Shown piece by piece: positions 53,392 to 61,969 of a stretch of DNA of 64,000 bases. The notes beneath the pieces were generated by a model that was given only the letters and a program-made list of their open reading frames with translations, was not told the origin of the DNA and did no database searches. The stretch's first letter is position 1. The number at the start of each line of letters is the position of its first letter. The DNA comes from Microbacterium sp. PM5 (GTDB lineage: Bacteria > Actinomycetota > Actinomycetes > Actinomycetales > Microbacteriaceae), in NCBI RefSeq assembly GCF_003293595.1, contig NZ_CP022162.1, forward strand, positions 1,412,248-1,476,247, written 5' to 3'. A program made the translations under genes and the position numbers.

Positions 53392-54387
53392 TCATGCTCG
53401 GATGGCGACCATTGTGCCAGCGCCCACCGCGCTCGCGCGCGCGCAGAGGACGTGCGCCGCGTAGAGGTCTTGGATGCCGATACCCACCGAGTTGAAGATC
53501 GTGAGCCCACCCGGGGCGGCGCCGGGCTCCGCGGCGACCACGTCGCCGAGGGGGATGAGCTGCTCCGGGACGAGGGCTCCCGCCGCGCACGCGTCGCGGA
53601 CGTTGCCCGACTCGGCGAGCGCGACAGCCGAATCGTCGACGACGACGACGCGGGCGGCGGCGAAGACGTCGGCGTGCACTTCGCTGAACATGGGCCGCGG
53701 CGGGGAGCCGACGGCGTTCACGTGGACATCCGATCCGAGAAGCGCCCGCGAGAGGAACGGCTCCTGCGCCGGCGTCAGGGTGCAGACGACGTCGGCTCCC
53801 TCGAGAGCCGACTCCGTCGTCACGGCGACCAGAGCCGGGATCCCCTCGGCGCGCAGCTGCTGAACGCATGCCTCCGCGCGCGCCGCGCTGCGCGACCAGA
53901 CCCGGATCTGCGCGAGATCCCGCACCCGCACGAGCGCCCGGGCGTGTTCGGCGGCGAGCGGTCCGGCGCCGATGAGCGTGGCCACCTGCGCGTCCGCGCG
54001 GGCGAGGACGTCGGTGGCCAGCGCCGTCACGGCCGCCGTGCGCAGGCGCGTCAGCGCACGCCCGTCGATCATGGCGACGCACTCCGCCGTGGCCGCGTCG
54101 AACACCGCCACGGTCGATCGCTGGGCGGGCAGCCCGACCGCGCGGTTGCGCGGGGCATCGGCGAGCACCTTGACCGCGTACAGGCCGAGCTCCTCCGACA
54201 GGGCGCTCATGGGCACGACGGTCGGAGCGTCGGGACCGGCCGCCCCGACGAACGGCAGCGGGTGAGGGCGGGGCTGCACGGCGCGATGAGCGTGCAGCGC
54301 TCTGTGAGCGGCCGCCATCGCACGCCGCATCTCGTCGGCATCCGCGAGAACTTCGACGTCAGCGGAGGTCAGGGTGAGTGTGGTCAT
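53392..54387 (-). CDS. Ornithine cyclodeaminase/mu-crystallin family protein
   Basis: The 331-residue protein has the OCD fold: GLYAVKVLADAPRNRAVGLPAQRS near residue 70, MIDGRALTRLRTAAVTALA near residue 110 and the NAD motif ATLIGAGPLAAEHARALV near residue 138. Members deaminate ornithine, or reduce or oxidise other imino/amino acids (alanine dehydrogenase, ketimine reductase). Proximity to proC suggests proline metabolism, but the shared transcript with the GntR regulator and divergent importer suggests the imported compound is the substrate. AAAGGAG precedes the ATG. Confidence 0.88.
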   Translation of the reverse strand: MTTLTLTSADVEVLADADEMRRAMAAAHRALHAHRAVQPRPHPLPFVGAAGPDAPTVVPMSALSEELGLYAVKVLADAPRNRAVGLPAQRSTVAVFDAATAECVAMIDGRALTRLRTAAVTALATDVLARADAQVATLIGAGPLAAEHARALVRVRDLAQIRVWSRSAARAEACVQQLRAEGIPALVAVTTESALEGADVVCTLTPAQEPFLSRALLGSDVHVNAVGSPPRPMFSEVHADVFAAARVVVVDDSAVALAESGNVRDACAAGALVPEQLIPLGDVVAAEPGAAPGGLTIFNSVGIGIQDLYAAHVLCARASAVGAGTMVAIRA

Positions 54388-54397
54388 CGGATCTCCT

Positions 54398-54411
54398 TTT
54401 GGTATCCCAAA
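54398..54411. promoter_or_regulatory. Candidate GntR operator near the ornithine cyclodeaminase start
   Basis: TTTGGTATCCCAAA is a 14-bp palindrome with a four-base centre, 11 bp upstream of the ribosome-site side of the divergent gene. Its core GTATCCCA recurs at 54599. The rest of the intergenic region (54412-54594) is relatively AT-rich and holds no gene I can support. Confidence 0.5.
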
Positions 54412-54594
54412 TCTAGATCTCCACGTCGCGGCCGCAACATCGCCGCATGCGGGTGCCGCGAGGCCCGTTCTGCATGACACCAACGAGTCCCGCATAATTC
54501 CGCGACAAAACGCGCCCATGCATCGGCCGATCGCGCTCAGAAAGTTCACTGCGCGGAAATCGCGCGACACATCGTCGTAACAGAGATGCCCGAT

Positions 54595-54607
54595 TCTGTA
54601 TCCCAGA
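54595..54607. promoter_or_regulatory. Candidate GntR operator near the ABC permease start
   Basis: TCTGTATCCCAGA is a 13-bp palindrome (TCTG, five bases, CAGA) sharing the core GTATCCCA with the site at 54398. It lies 24 bp before the first transporter gene. Confidence 0.45.
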
Positions 54608-54631
54608 TTCGCAAACCGGAAGGAGACGAGC

Positions 54632-55558
54632 ATGGCGCGACTGGTCGCACGACGACTGCTCCAGGCGCTGGCGACGATCTTCGCCGTCGTCACCATCGCC
54701 TTCGCGCTGGGGCGTCTGAGTGGCAGTCCCGCCGCCCTCCTGCTCGGCGACAACGCATCCCGCGCACAGATCGATGCACTCAACGCGAGCCTGGGTTTCG
54801 ATCAGCCGCTGTGGAAGCAGTACCTCGACTACCTCGTGGGAATCGTGACCCGCGGGGACTTCGGCGACTCCTACCGTCAGCGCGGCGTGTCGTCGATGGA
54901 GCTGGTGCTCGAAAGGGTGCCCGCCTCGCTGCAACTGGGCGCCGTCGGTCTCGTCGCCGGTGTGCTGGTCGCCGTCGTCGCCGCCGTAGCTGTGCACCTC
55001 ACGCGCAGTACCGGCCTGCGGACGGTGTTGCTCACGGTCGGCTCGGCCCGACAGGCCGTCCCCGACTTCTTCTTCGGGTTGCTCCTCGTCCTGGTGTTCT
55101 CCGTGGCGCTGGGGCTGCTGCCGTCGCTGGGCAATCGCGATCCCCTCGCGATCATCATGCCGGCGGCCACCATCGCGACGGCGCAGTTCGTCGTCTACCT
55201 GAGACTGCTCGACAACGCGCTGGCGGAGCAGTCCCGCCTGGACTACGCGCGCACCGCGTACGCCCGCGGCGAGAGCCGATTCCGGGTCGTCGTCGCCGAG
55301 CTGCTTCCCAACGCCGTCCTGCCCGTGATGACCATCGCCGGCATCAGTCTCGGCTCGTTCCTCGGCGGCCTGGTGATCGTCGAGAACGTCTTCGCCTGGC
55401 CGGGTCTCGGACAGCTCATGCTCAGCGCCGTCTACGCCCGCGACTTCCCGGTCGTCCAGTCGGGCCTCATCGTCGTCGCGGCCCTCTTCATCCTCTCCAA
55501 TGCGCTCGTCGATGTGATGAGCGCACTCGTCGACCCGAGAGTGAGGCACCTCGCATGA
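54632..55558 (+). CDS. Peptide/nickel-type ABC transporter permease (DppB-like)
   Basis: The 308-residue protein has six helices and the DppB/OppB permease pattern, with SRLDYARTAYARGESRFRVVVAELLPNAVLP as the EAA coupling loop near residue 200. It forms half of the channel with the next gene. AAGGAG precedes the ATG. It is the first gene of a five-gene ABC set ending in the substrate-binding protein. Confidence 0.92.
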   Translation: MARLVARRLLQALATIFAVVTIAFALGRLSGSPAALLLGDNASRAQIDALNASLGFDQPLWKQYLDYLVGIVTRGDFGDSYRQRGVSSMELVLERVPASLQLGAVGLVAGVLVAVVAAVAVHLTRSTGLRTVLLTVGSARQAVPDFFFGLLLVLVFSVALGLLPSLGNRDPLAIIMPAATIATAQFVVYLRLLDNALAEQSRLDYARTAYARGESRFRVVVAELLPNAVLPVMTIAGISLGSFLGGLVIVENVFAWPGLGQLMLSAVYARDFPVVQSGLIVVAALFILSNALVDVMSALVDPRVRHLA

Positions 55559-56475
55559 GCACGCCCTCCCCCACGATCACGACGACGGACACGCTGCCGC
55601 CGGCTCCCGCAGCCGACACCGCCGCACGCATCGCGTGGCCGCGGCTGCGCGCCACGGAGTGGGTCGGCGTCGGCATCCTCGTCGTCGTCGCGGCGTTCAT
55701 CCTGATCGTCCCGCTGCTGCCCGGCAGCGATCCGTACGGCCAAGACCTGTCCGCGTCGTTCATCCGCCCGTTCACCGACCCGGCCCACCTGCTCGGCACC
55801 GACATGCTGGGCCGCGACCTGGCGAGCAGGCTCGCCGTCGGCGGTCAGGTGTCCCTGGGCATCGTCCTGTTCGTGGTCGCGATCAACGCCTTCATCGGGA
55901 TGGTGACCGGCATGATCGCCGGGTATGCGGGCGGACGCCTGGACAACCTCCTCATGGGGTGGGCCGACGTGCAGTTGGCGATGCCGATCATCCTCGTGCT
56001 GATCGCTCTGTCCGCGGCACTCGGACCCAACGTGTGGCTCATGATCCTCACGCTTGCGGCCACCTATTGGGTGGGTTATGCACGCGTCGCCCGCAGCACG
56101 GCGATGTCGCTGAAGGGACGGGACTTCGTCATCGCCCCGCGCATCCAGGGAGCGAGCCCGCAGTGGATCGTGTCCACGCACATCGCCCCGCACGTCGGCG
56201 TGCAGGTGCTCATCCTCGCCTCGGCCGACATCGGCGGCGTCCTGCTGCTGACATCCTCGTTCGACTACCTCGGACTGGGCGTCCAGGCGCCCACGCCGTC
56301 GTGGGGGCTGCTCATCAGCGAGGGGCAGAAGTACGTGCGCGAAGCGCCGTACCTCGCCCTCATCCCCGGTATCGCGATCTTCCTCGTCGTGATCGGAACC
56401 AACCTCCTCAGCCAGCGATTCACCGCCGAGCGCGAGCTGTCCGCGCTCCGTCGTCGGAAGAAGGCCCGCGCATGA
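55555..56475 (+). CDS. Peptide/nickel-type ABC transporter permease (DppC-like)
   Basis: The 306-residue protein has about six helices and a DppC-type N-terminal region (LLGTDMLGRDLASRLAVGGQVSL) and EAA loop (LKGRDFVIAPRIQGASPQWIV). It pairs with the upstream permease and overlaps it by four bases (ATGA), and overlaps the next gene in the same way, so the operon is tightly coupled. Confidence 0.92.
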   Translation: MSTPSPTITTTDTLPPAPAADTAARIAWPRLRATEWVGVGILVVVAAFILIVPLLPGSDPYGQDLSASFIRPFTDPAHLLGTDMLGRDLASRLAVGGQVSLGIVLFVVAINAFIGMVTGMIAGYAGGRLDNLLMGWADVQLAMPIILVLIALSAALGPNVWLMILTLAATYWVGYARVARSTAMSLKGRDFVIAPRIQGASPQWIVSTHIAPHVGVQVLILASADIGGVLLLTSSFDYLGLGVQAPTPSWGLLISEGQKYVREAPYLALIPGIAIFLVVIGTNLLSQRFTAERELSALRRRKKARA

Positions 56476-57506
56476 CCCCGGACACGCACCCCCCGACACC
56501 CGCCATCCTGCTGAAGGTCGAGGATCTCGTCGTCGGAACCCGCGACGATCAGGGCCGCGAGATCCGCCTGGTCGACGGCGTGTCTTTCGAGATCGCCGAG
56601 GGCGAGGTGCTGTGCATCGTGGGCGAGTCGGGCTCGGGCAAGAGCATCACCATGGCGGCCGTGCTGGGCCTGCTGCCTCCCGGCGTCGACGTGCTGTCCG
56701 GCCGGGTCGAGTACCGCGGCGAGGACCTCCTGGCCGCCAGCGAGAAGAGGCTGCGCGAACTGCGCGGCCGTCGCCTGGCGATGGTCTTCCAGGATCCGAT
56801 GACCGCGCTCAACCCCGTCGCTCGCGTCGGCGCTCAGATCGCGCGCGCCGTGCGACTCCACGGCGACGGCGTCACCCGCGCCCAGGCCGATCGGCGCGCG
56901 GCCGAGCTCCTCGCCGCGGTCGGGGTGCCGGATGCCGCGGCGCGCGCCCGCGCGTATCCCCACCAGTGGTCGGGGGGTATGCGCCAGCGCGCCGTGATCG
57001 CCGCGGCCATCGCGCACGACCCGGACCTGCTCGTGGCGGATGAGCCGACCACCGCGCTCGATGTGACGATCCAGGCACAGATCATGGATCTGCTGGCGCA
57101 GGCGCGTCGTCGCACCGGCGCGGCGATGGCGCTGATCACGCACGATCTCGGACTCGTGGCGCAGACCGCCGATCGCATCGTCATCATGTACTCGGGCCGC
57201 GTCGTCGAATCGGGCACGGTCTGGGACCTCTTCGACGCGCCTCGCCATCCCTACACGGCCGGCCTGTTGGCGAGCCTGCTGACCGCCGAGAGCTCCTCGG
57301 GGCGCGCCTACGCGATTCCGGGTTCGCCTCCGCAGCCGGCCGCCCGACCGGCGGGGTGCCCGTTCGCCCCGCGATGCGAGCTGCCCGCGAAGTCGGCGCG
57401 ATGCCGGACCGACCTGCCGCCGCTGCGCGTCGTGTCGCCGGCGCACGACAGCGCGTGCCATCACGCCGAATCCGTCTCCCGCTTCGCCCAGGAGGTCGCC
57501 GGATGA
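56472..57506 (+). CDS. Oligopeptide-type ABC transporter ATP-binding protein (DppD-like)
   Basis: The 344-residue ATPase has Walker A GESGSGKS near residue 55, signature SGGMRQR near residue 172, Walker [13 protein letters not shown] near residue 195, and the C-terminal oligopeptide/dipeptide extension ([12 protein letters not shown]). It lies in the middle of the operon with four-base overlaps on both sides. Confidence 0.93.
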   Translation: MTPDTHPPTPAILLKVEDLVVGTRDDQGREIRLVDGVSFEIAEGEVLCIVGESGSGKSITMAAVLGLLPPGVDVLSGRVEYRGEDLLAASEKRLRELRGRRLAMVFQDPMTALNPVARVGAQIARAVRLHGDGVTRAQADRRAAELLAAVGVPDAAARARAYPHQWSGGMRQRAVIAAAIAHDPDLLVADEPTTALDVTIQAQIMDLLAQARRRTGAAMALITHDLGLVAQTADRIVIMYSGRVVESGTVWDLFDAPRHPYTAGLLASLLTAESSSGRAYAIPGSPPQPAARPAGCPFAPRCELPAKSARCRTDLPPLRVVSPAHDSACHHAESVSRFAQEVAG

Positions 57507-58351
57507 GCGCCGCAGAACCCGTCCTGCAGATCGACGACCTGCACGTGCGATTCACCCGACGCACCGGGTGGCGCCGCCGCCACGTCGTCGATGCCGTGGA
57601 CGGCGTCTCCCTCACCCTGCATCGCGGCGAGACGCTGGGCCTGGTCGGCGAGTCCGGATGCGGCAAGTCGACGCTCGTGCGCACGGTGTTCGGGCTGAAC
57701 ACCCCGGCATCCGGCGAGATCCGCATCCTCGGCCAGCGCATCGACGACTTGCCGCCGCTGCAGCGGCGACGCCTGCGCAACCGCGTGCAGCTGGTGTTCC
57801 AAGACCCCTACTCGTCGCTGGATCCGCGCCTCAGCGTCCACGACATCGTCGCCGAGCCGCTCACGATCGTCGGGCGCTACTCCAAAGACCGTGTCGTCGA
57901 GTTGCTGGAGAGCGTCGGCATCGGGTCGGAGAGCCTGCGCCGCACCCCCGCACAGTTCTCGGGGGGCCAGCGGCAGCGCATCGGCATTGCCCGCGCGCTC
58001 GCTCTCGAGCCGGAGGTGCTCGTCCTCGACGAGCCCGTCTCGGCACTGGACGTGTCGGTCCAGGCGCAGGTGATCAACCTCCTGCAGGACCTGCAGCGCG
58101 AACGTCAGCTCTCCTACCTCTTCATCGCACACGACCTGTCCGTCGTCCGCCATCTCTCCGACCGCGTCGCCGTCATGCGCGCCGGTCGCATCGTCGAGAT
58201 CGGCGCCCGCGACGAGATCTTCGAACGGCCCCAGCACGCGTACACGCGGACGCTCCTGGCCGCGATCCCGATCCCCGACCCGCACCTGCGGGCGGATGCA
58301 CCACCCGCACCAGCACCTGCCCTCACCCGAACGAACAGAGGAACGCCATGA
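57503..58351 (+). CDS. Oligopeptide-type ABC transporter ATP-binding protein (DppF-like)
   Basis: The 282-residue ATPase has Walker [10 protein letters not shown] near residue 50, signature SGGQRQR near residue 155 and Walker [12 protein letters not shown] near residue 177. It is somewhat short at the C terminus (Pro/Ala-rich tail) compared with DppF. It overlaps both neighbours by four bases. Confidence 0.93.
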   Translation: MSAAEPVLQIDDLHVRFTRRTGWRRRHVVDAVDGVSLTLHRGETLGLVGESGCGKSTLVRTVFGLNTPASGEIRILGQRIDDLPPLQRRRLRNRVQLVFQDPYSSLDPRLSVHDIVAEPLTIVGRYSKDRVVELLESVGIGSESLRRTPAQFSGGQRQRIGIARALALEPEVLVLDEPVSALDVSVQAQVINLLQDLQRERQLSYLFIAHDLSVVRHLSDRVAVMRAGRIVEIGARDEIFERPQHAYTRTLLAAIPIPDPHLRADAPPAPAPALTRTNRGTP

Positions 58352-59880
58352 CCCACCGCACATCCCGCGTCCGTCGCGCGCTCGCCGCCGCGGCCGCGCT
58401 CACCGGCGCCGCGCTCGTCCTGTCTGCCTGCGCCGGCGGCTCGGCGTCGACCGCCGAGACCCACAACCTGACGATCGGCGTCGTCGCGGAGCCGGAGAAG
58501 TCGCCCGACCCGATCATCGACGGGTCGCTGGCGGGCTACAACATCTACTACAACCTGTTCGACCAGCTGACGGTGCTCGATGCCGACGGCAAGATCCAGC
58601 CGTCGCTGGCCACGTCGTGGACGCCGAACGCGGACTTCACCCAGTGGACGTTCACGCTCCGCGACGACGTGAAGTTCCAGGACGGCGAGCCGTTGAAGGC
58701 GTCGGACGTGGTCTTCACGTACGAGACCGTGCTGCACACGCCCGACTCGGACAACCTCGGCTACATGGGCATGCTGCAGTCGGTGTCGGCGCCCGATGAT
58801 CACACGGTCGTCTTCGACCTCAACTCGTCGTTCTCGCCCTGGCCGTCGATCACGACGGCGCAGTCGATCGTTCCCGAGAAGGTCTACACCGCGCTCGGCT
58901 CGGAGGGCTTCGCCGCCGCGCCCGTCGGCAGCGGCCCCTTCTCCTTCGTCAGCTGGAAGCGCGGCGTCGACTACGTGCTCAAGCGCAACGACGCCTACTG
59001 GGGCGGGGCGCCGAAGATCGACACGCTCACCTTCCAGACCGTCTCCGACGAGGAGGCACGCCTCAACGGCGTCATCTCCGGCAGCCTCGATGTCGCCCTG
59101 ATCTCGCCGAACCAGGTCTCCTCGGCCGAGGGCAGCGGCGTGGACGTGCGCTCCCGCGCCGCCAACGGCACCACCTTCCTCGGCATCAACTCGACGTCCG
59201 GCCCGTTGGCCGATGAGCGCGTGCGCCAGGCCGTCTGGCACGCGATCGACCGCGACGCCCTGGTGAAGACCGTGCTGAGCGGTCGCGCGGTGGCCAACGA
59301 TCAGATCGTGGCCGCCAACGTCACCGGCTACGCGGCCGATGCGAAGGGTCCGGCCTACGACCCCGCCGCCGCGAAGGCGCTGCTCGCCGCGGCCGGCTAC
59401 AACGGCGAGGCGATCCCCCTGGAGTACGCGACCAGCGGCCGCATCCCGATGAGCGCCGAGATCGCGCAGGCGATCGCGGGCTACCTGGAGGCGGCCGGCT
59501 TCACGGTGACCCTCTCCGGAATGGACCAGGCCACGCTCTCCAACCGCATCTACAGCACCGTCGACATGAAGGGGCTCTACCTCAACACGTGGGCGCCCTC
59601 GACGATGGACGGCGACATGCCCGCGACGAACCTGTTCGCCGGAGGACAGAACGACTACGCGAAGAGCCCGCAGACGGCGGCTCTCGTCGCGAAGCAACGC
59701 ACCGTCGCCGGCGATGACCGGATCGGCGTCTTCCGCGACCTGGCCGAGGCCAACTTCCAGGCCGCCTACATCGTGCCGCTGTTCACGCCCGAGGCCGACT
59801 ACGCGGTATCGCCGAAGGTCACCTGGACGCCGCGCGTCGACGGCGAGTACGACCTCGCCGATGTGAGCTTCGCCGGCTGA
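58348..59880 (+). CDS. ABC transporter substrate-binding lipoprotein (peptide/nickel family 5)
   Basis: The 510-residue protein has an export signal with lipobox LSAC (Cys near residue 28). The mature part is a family 5 solute-binding fold: ATSWTPNADFTQWTFTLRDDVKFQDG near residue 90 and GSGPFSFVSWKRG near residue 190 are characteristic. It binds peptides, nickel complexes or other small solutes; the ligand is unknown. AGAGGAA precedes the ATG, which overlaps the DppF-like stop. Confidence 0.92.
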   Translation: MTHRTSRVRRALAAAAALTGAALVLSACAGGSASTAETHNLTIGVVAEPEKSPDPIIDGSLAGYNIYYNLFDQLTVLDADGKIQPSLATSWTPNADFTQWTFTLRDDVKFQDGEPLKASDVVFTYETVLHTPDSDNLGYMGMLQSVSAPDDHTVVFDLNSSFSPWPSITTAQSIVPEKVYTALGSEGFAAAPVGSGPFSFVSWKRGVDYVLKRNDAYWGGAPKIDTLTFQTVSDEEARLNGVISGSLDVALISPNQVSSAEGSGVDVRSRAANGTTFLGINSTSGPLADERVRQAVWHAIDRDALVKTVLSGRAVANDQIVAANVTGYAADAKGPAYDPAAAKALLAAAGYNGEAIPLEYATSGRIPMSAEIAQAIAGYLEAAGFTVTLSGMDQATLSNRIYSTVDMKGLYLNTWAPSTMDGDMPATNLFAGGQNDYAKSPQTAALVAKQRTVAGDDRIGVFRDLAEANFQAAYIVPLFTPEADYAVSPKVTWTPRVDGEYDLADVSFAG

Positions 59881-59890
59881 TCCCGCCCGA

Positions 59891-59925
59891 CGGGGAGGAG
59901 CGACGCACCCGCGCGCTCCTCCCCG
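59891..59925. other. Hairpin between the binding-protein and amidohydrolase genes
   Basis: A perfect 12-bp stem, CGGGGAGGAGCG (59891) and CGCTCCTCCCCG (ending 59925), with an 11-base loop lies in the 74-bp gap. It could lower expression downstream of the binding protein, or stabilise the upstream mRNA; only a short pyrimidine run follows. Confidence 0.65.
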
Positions 59926-59954
59926 TTCCGACCTCTCTCGAAAGGCCCATTCCC

Positions 59955-61187
59955 GTGACCCTCACTCTGCTGCACGACGTCCGCCCCTGGGGAGGTGCGC
60001 CCGCCGACGTGCTGGTGGACGCCGACGGCATCCGCGAGATCGCCGCCCCCGGCACGATCGACCCCGCGATCACCACCGCGGATGCCGTGACGATCGACGG
60101 CGACGGCGGCATCCTGATCCCCTCGTTCAGCGACGTGCACGTGCACCTCGACTCGACGCGCATGGGTCTGCCGTTCCGACCGAACACCGCCGGAGAGACG
60201 CGTTGGTCGCACATCATGAACGACCGGGAGAACTGGCGCTTCGCCGAGCGCCCGGTCGCCGAACGGGCGACGTACACGCTCGGCCGCATGATCGCCCAGG
60301 GCGCCACTCGCGTGCGCAGTCACGCGCAGGTGGATGCCGATTCGGGATTGGAGAAGTTCGAGGGCGTGCTCGCCGCGCGCGAGGCGCATCGGCAGCGTGC
60401 GGCGGTCGAGATCGTCGCGTTCCCGCAGGTCGGCATCCATCTCGAAGACGGTGTTCCCGATCTGTTGGATGCGGCCCTGCGTTCGGGAGCCGACCTCATC
60501 GGCGGCATCGACCCGTGCGAGATCGATCGCGATCCGGTGCGCCACCTCGACACGGTCTTCGACCTGGCCGACCGCCACGGCGTCGGCGTGGACATCCACC
60601 TGCACGAGGGCGGATCGCTCGGGCTGTTCTCCCTCGACCTGGTCCTCGAGCGCACCCGTGCACTCGGCATGACGGGGCGCGTGAGCGTCTCGCACGCGTT
60701 CTCGCTGGCCGATCGCTCCCCCGGCGTCGATCGCGCCCTGGAGCAGATCGCGGAACTCGACGTCGCCCTCACGACGATCGCCCCCAAGGGCTCGCTGTCG
60801 GTCCCCCTCGACCTCCCCGTCGAGCGCCTGCTCCAGATGGGCATCCGTGTGGGGCTCGGGATGGACGGACAGCGCGACTACTGGTCGCCGTGGGGTGACG
60901 GCGACATGCTGGAGCGCACCTGGATGCTCGCGTTCACGCAGGGCTTCTCCCGCGACGATCTCATCGAGGACTGCCTGGCGATCGGCACCTGGGGCGGCGC
61001 TTCGGTCATCGACGCCGCGCTGCCCCGGCTCGCTCCCGGCGTCCGCCCCGGCGTGGCCGTCGGCGACCCGGCGGAGCTCGTCGTCGTCCGCGGCGACACG
61101 CCCACCGCCGCCGTGATGGACCGTGACCCGCGGCGCATCGTCATCCACCGCGGTCGCGTGGTCGCCCAGGACGACGAGCTGACATGA
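59955..61187 (+). CDS. Cytosine-deaminase-like amidohydrolase
   Basis: The 410-residue protein has an amidohydrolase metal site: DVHVHLDS near residue 65 (HxH), SHAQVD near residue 122, DIHLHEGGS near residue 215, SHAFS near residue 243 and GMDGQRDYWSPWG near residue 305. It may deaminate or hydrolyse a cyclic amide or heterocycle, such as cytosine-type rings. It follows the importer, so its substrate may be what is imported. GTG 59955 has GAAAGG about ten bases upstream. It overlaps the racemase gene by four bases. Confidence 0.85.
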   Translation: MTLTLLHDVRPWGGAPADVLVDADGIREIAAPGTIDPAITTADAVTIDGDGGILIPSFSDVHVHLDSTRMGLPFRPNTAGETRWSHIMNDRENWRFAERPVAERATYTLGRMIAQGATRVRSHAQVDADSGLEKFEGVLAAREAHRQRAAVEIVAFPQVGIHLEDGVPDLLDAALRSGADLIGGIDPCEIDRDPVRHLDTVFDLADRHGVGVDIHLHEGGSLGLFSLDLVLERTRALGMTGRVSVSHAFSLADRSPGVDRALEQIAELDVALTTIAPKGSLSVPLDLPVERLLQMGIRVGLGMDGQRDYWSPWGDGDMLERTWMLAFTQGFSRDDLIEDCLAIGTWGGASVIDAALPRLAPGVRPGVAVGDPAELVVVRGDTPTAAVMDRDPRRIVIHRGRVVAQDDELT

Positions 61188-61927
61188 CCACGAAGATCCT
61201 CGCGGTCAACTGCAACACCGATACGGCCATGACCGCGGCGATCGCGGCGATCGGCCAGGCGGCGGCCTCACCGGGAACGACGGTCGTCGGCGTGACCCCG
61301 GCGTGGGGTCCCGCGTCGGCCGAAGGGTATGTCGAGAGCCTGGTGACCGCGACGGCGGTGATGGATGCCGTCGCCCGCCGCACCGACGCCTTCGACGCCG
61401 TCGTGATGGCGGGCTTCGGCGAGCACGGTCGGGAGGGGATGCGCCAGCTCATCACCCAGCCCGTCGTCGACATCACCGAGGCGGCCGTGTTCACCGCATG
61501 CCTGCTGGGTCATCGCGTCGGCGTCGTCACGACGGTGGCCTCAGCGCTCGCCGGCATCCACGACAGCATCACGACGATGGGCATGGCCGGTCGCTGCTGC
61601 TCCGTGCGCGCGGCCGACGTGCACGTCTCGAGCATCGGCGATGATGTCGCCCGCACCGCCGACGCGCTCGAGGGCACGGGACGCGCCGTGCTCGCCGACG
61701 GCGCCGACGTGCTCGTGCTCGGCTGCGCCGGTTTCGCCGGACTGGATGCCGAGCTGGAACGCCGGCTGGGGGTGCCCGTGGTCGACGGCGTCGCCGCCGC
61801 CGTGCGCTGGGCCGAGAGCCTGGTCGCCCTCGGCAAGCGCACCAGTACGGCCGGTCCGTACGCGCCGCGCGACCGCGAGAAGGTGTGGTCAGGACCACCC
61901 CTGGGAGCTCTCCGTCTGTTGACCTGA
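61184..61927 (+). CDS. Asp/Glu/hydantoin racemase-family protein
   Basis: The 247-residue protein opens ILAVNCNTDTAMT and has LVLGCAGFAGLDAEL near residue 182, matching the second catalytic-Cys block of this superfamily. At the usual first-Cys block it reads VVMAGFGEHGREG, with Gly where I expect Cys in hydantoin/allantoin racemases, so it may be a decarboxylase-, isomerase- or lyase-type member rather than a racemase. It is co-translated with the amidohydrolase (ATGA). Confidence 0.8.
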   Translation: MTTKILAVNCNTDTAMTAAIAAIGQAAASPGTTVVGVTPAWGPASAEGYVESLVTATAVMDAVARRTDAFDAVVMAGFGEHGREGMRQLITQPVVDITEAAVFTACLLGHRVGVVTTVASALAGIHDSITTMGMAGRCCSVRAADVHVSSIGDDVARTADALEGTGRAVLADGADVLVLGCAGFAGLDAELERRLGVPVVDGVAAAVRWAESLVALGKRTSTAGPYAPRDREKVWSGPPLGALRLLT

Positions 61928-61957
61928 AAGTTCATTCATGACGTCAGGTCGTCGGAG

Positions 61958-61963
61958 TAGGAT
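61958..61963 (+). promoter_or_regulatory. Leaderless -10 box for the alpha/beta hydrolase at 61970
   Basis: TAGGAT is six bases before the ATG at 61970. Confidence 0.6.
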
Positions 61964-61969
61964 GCGGTC

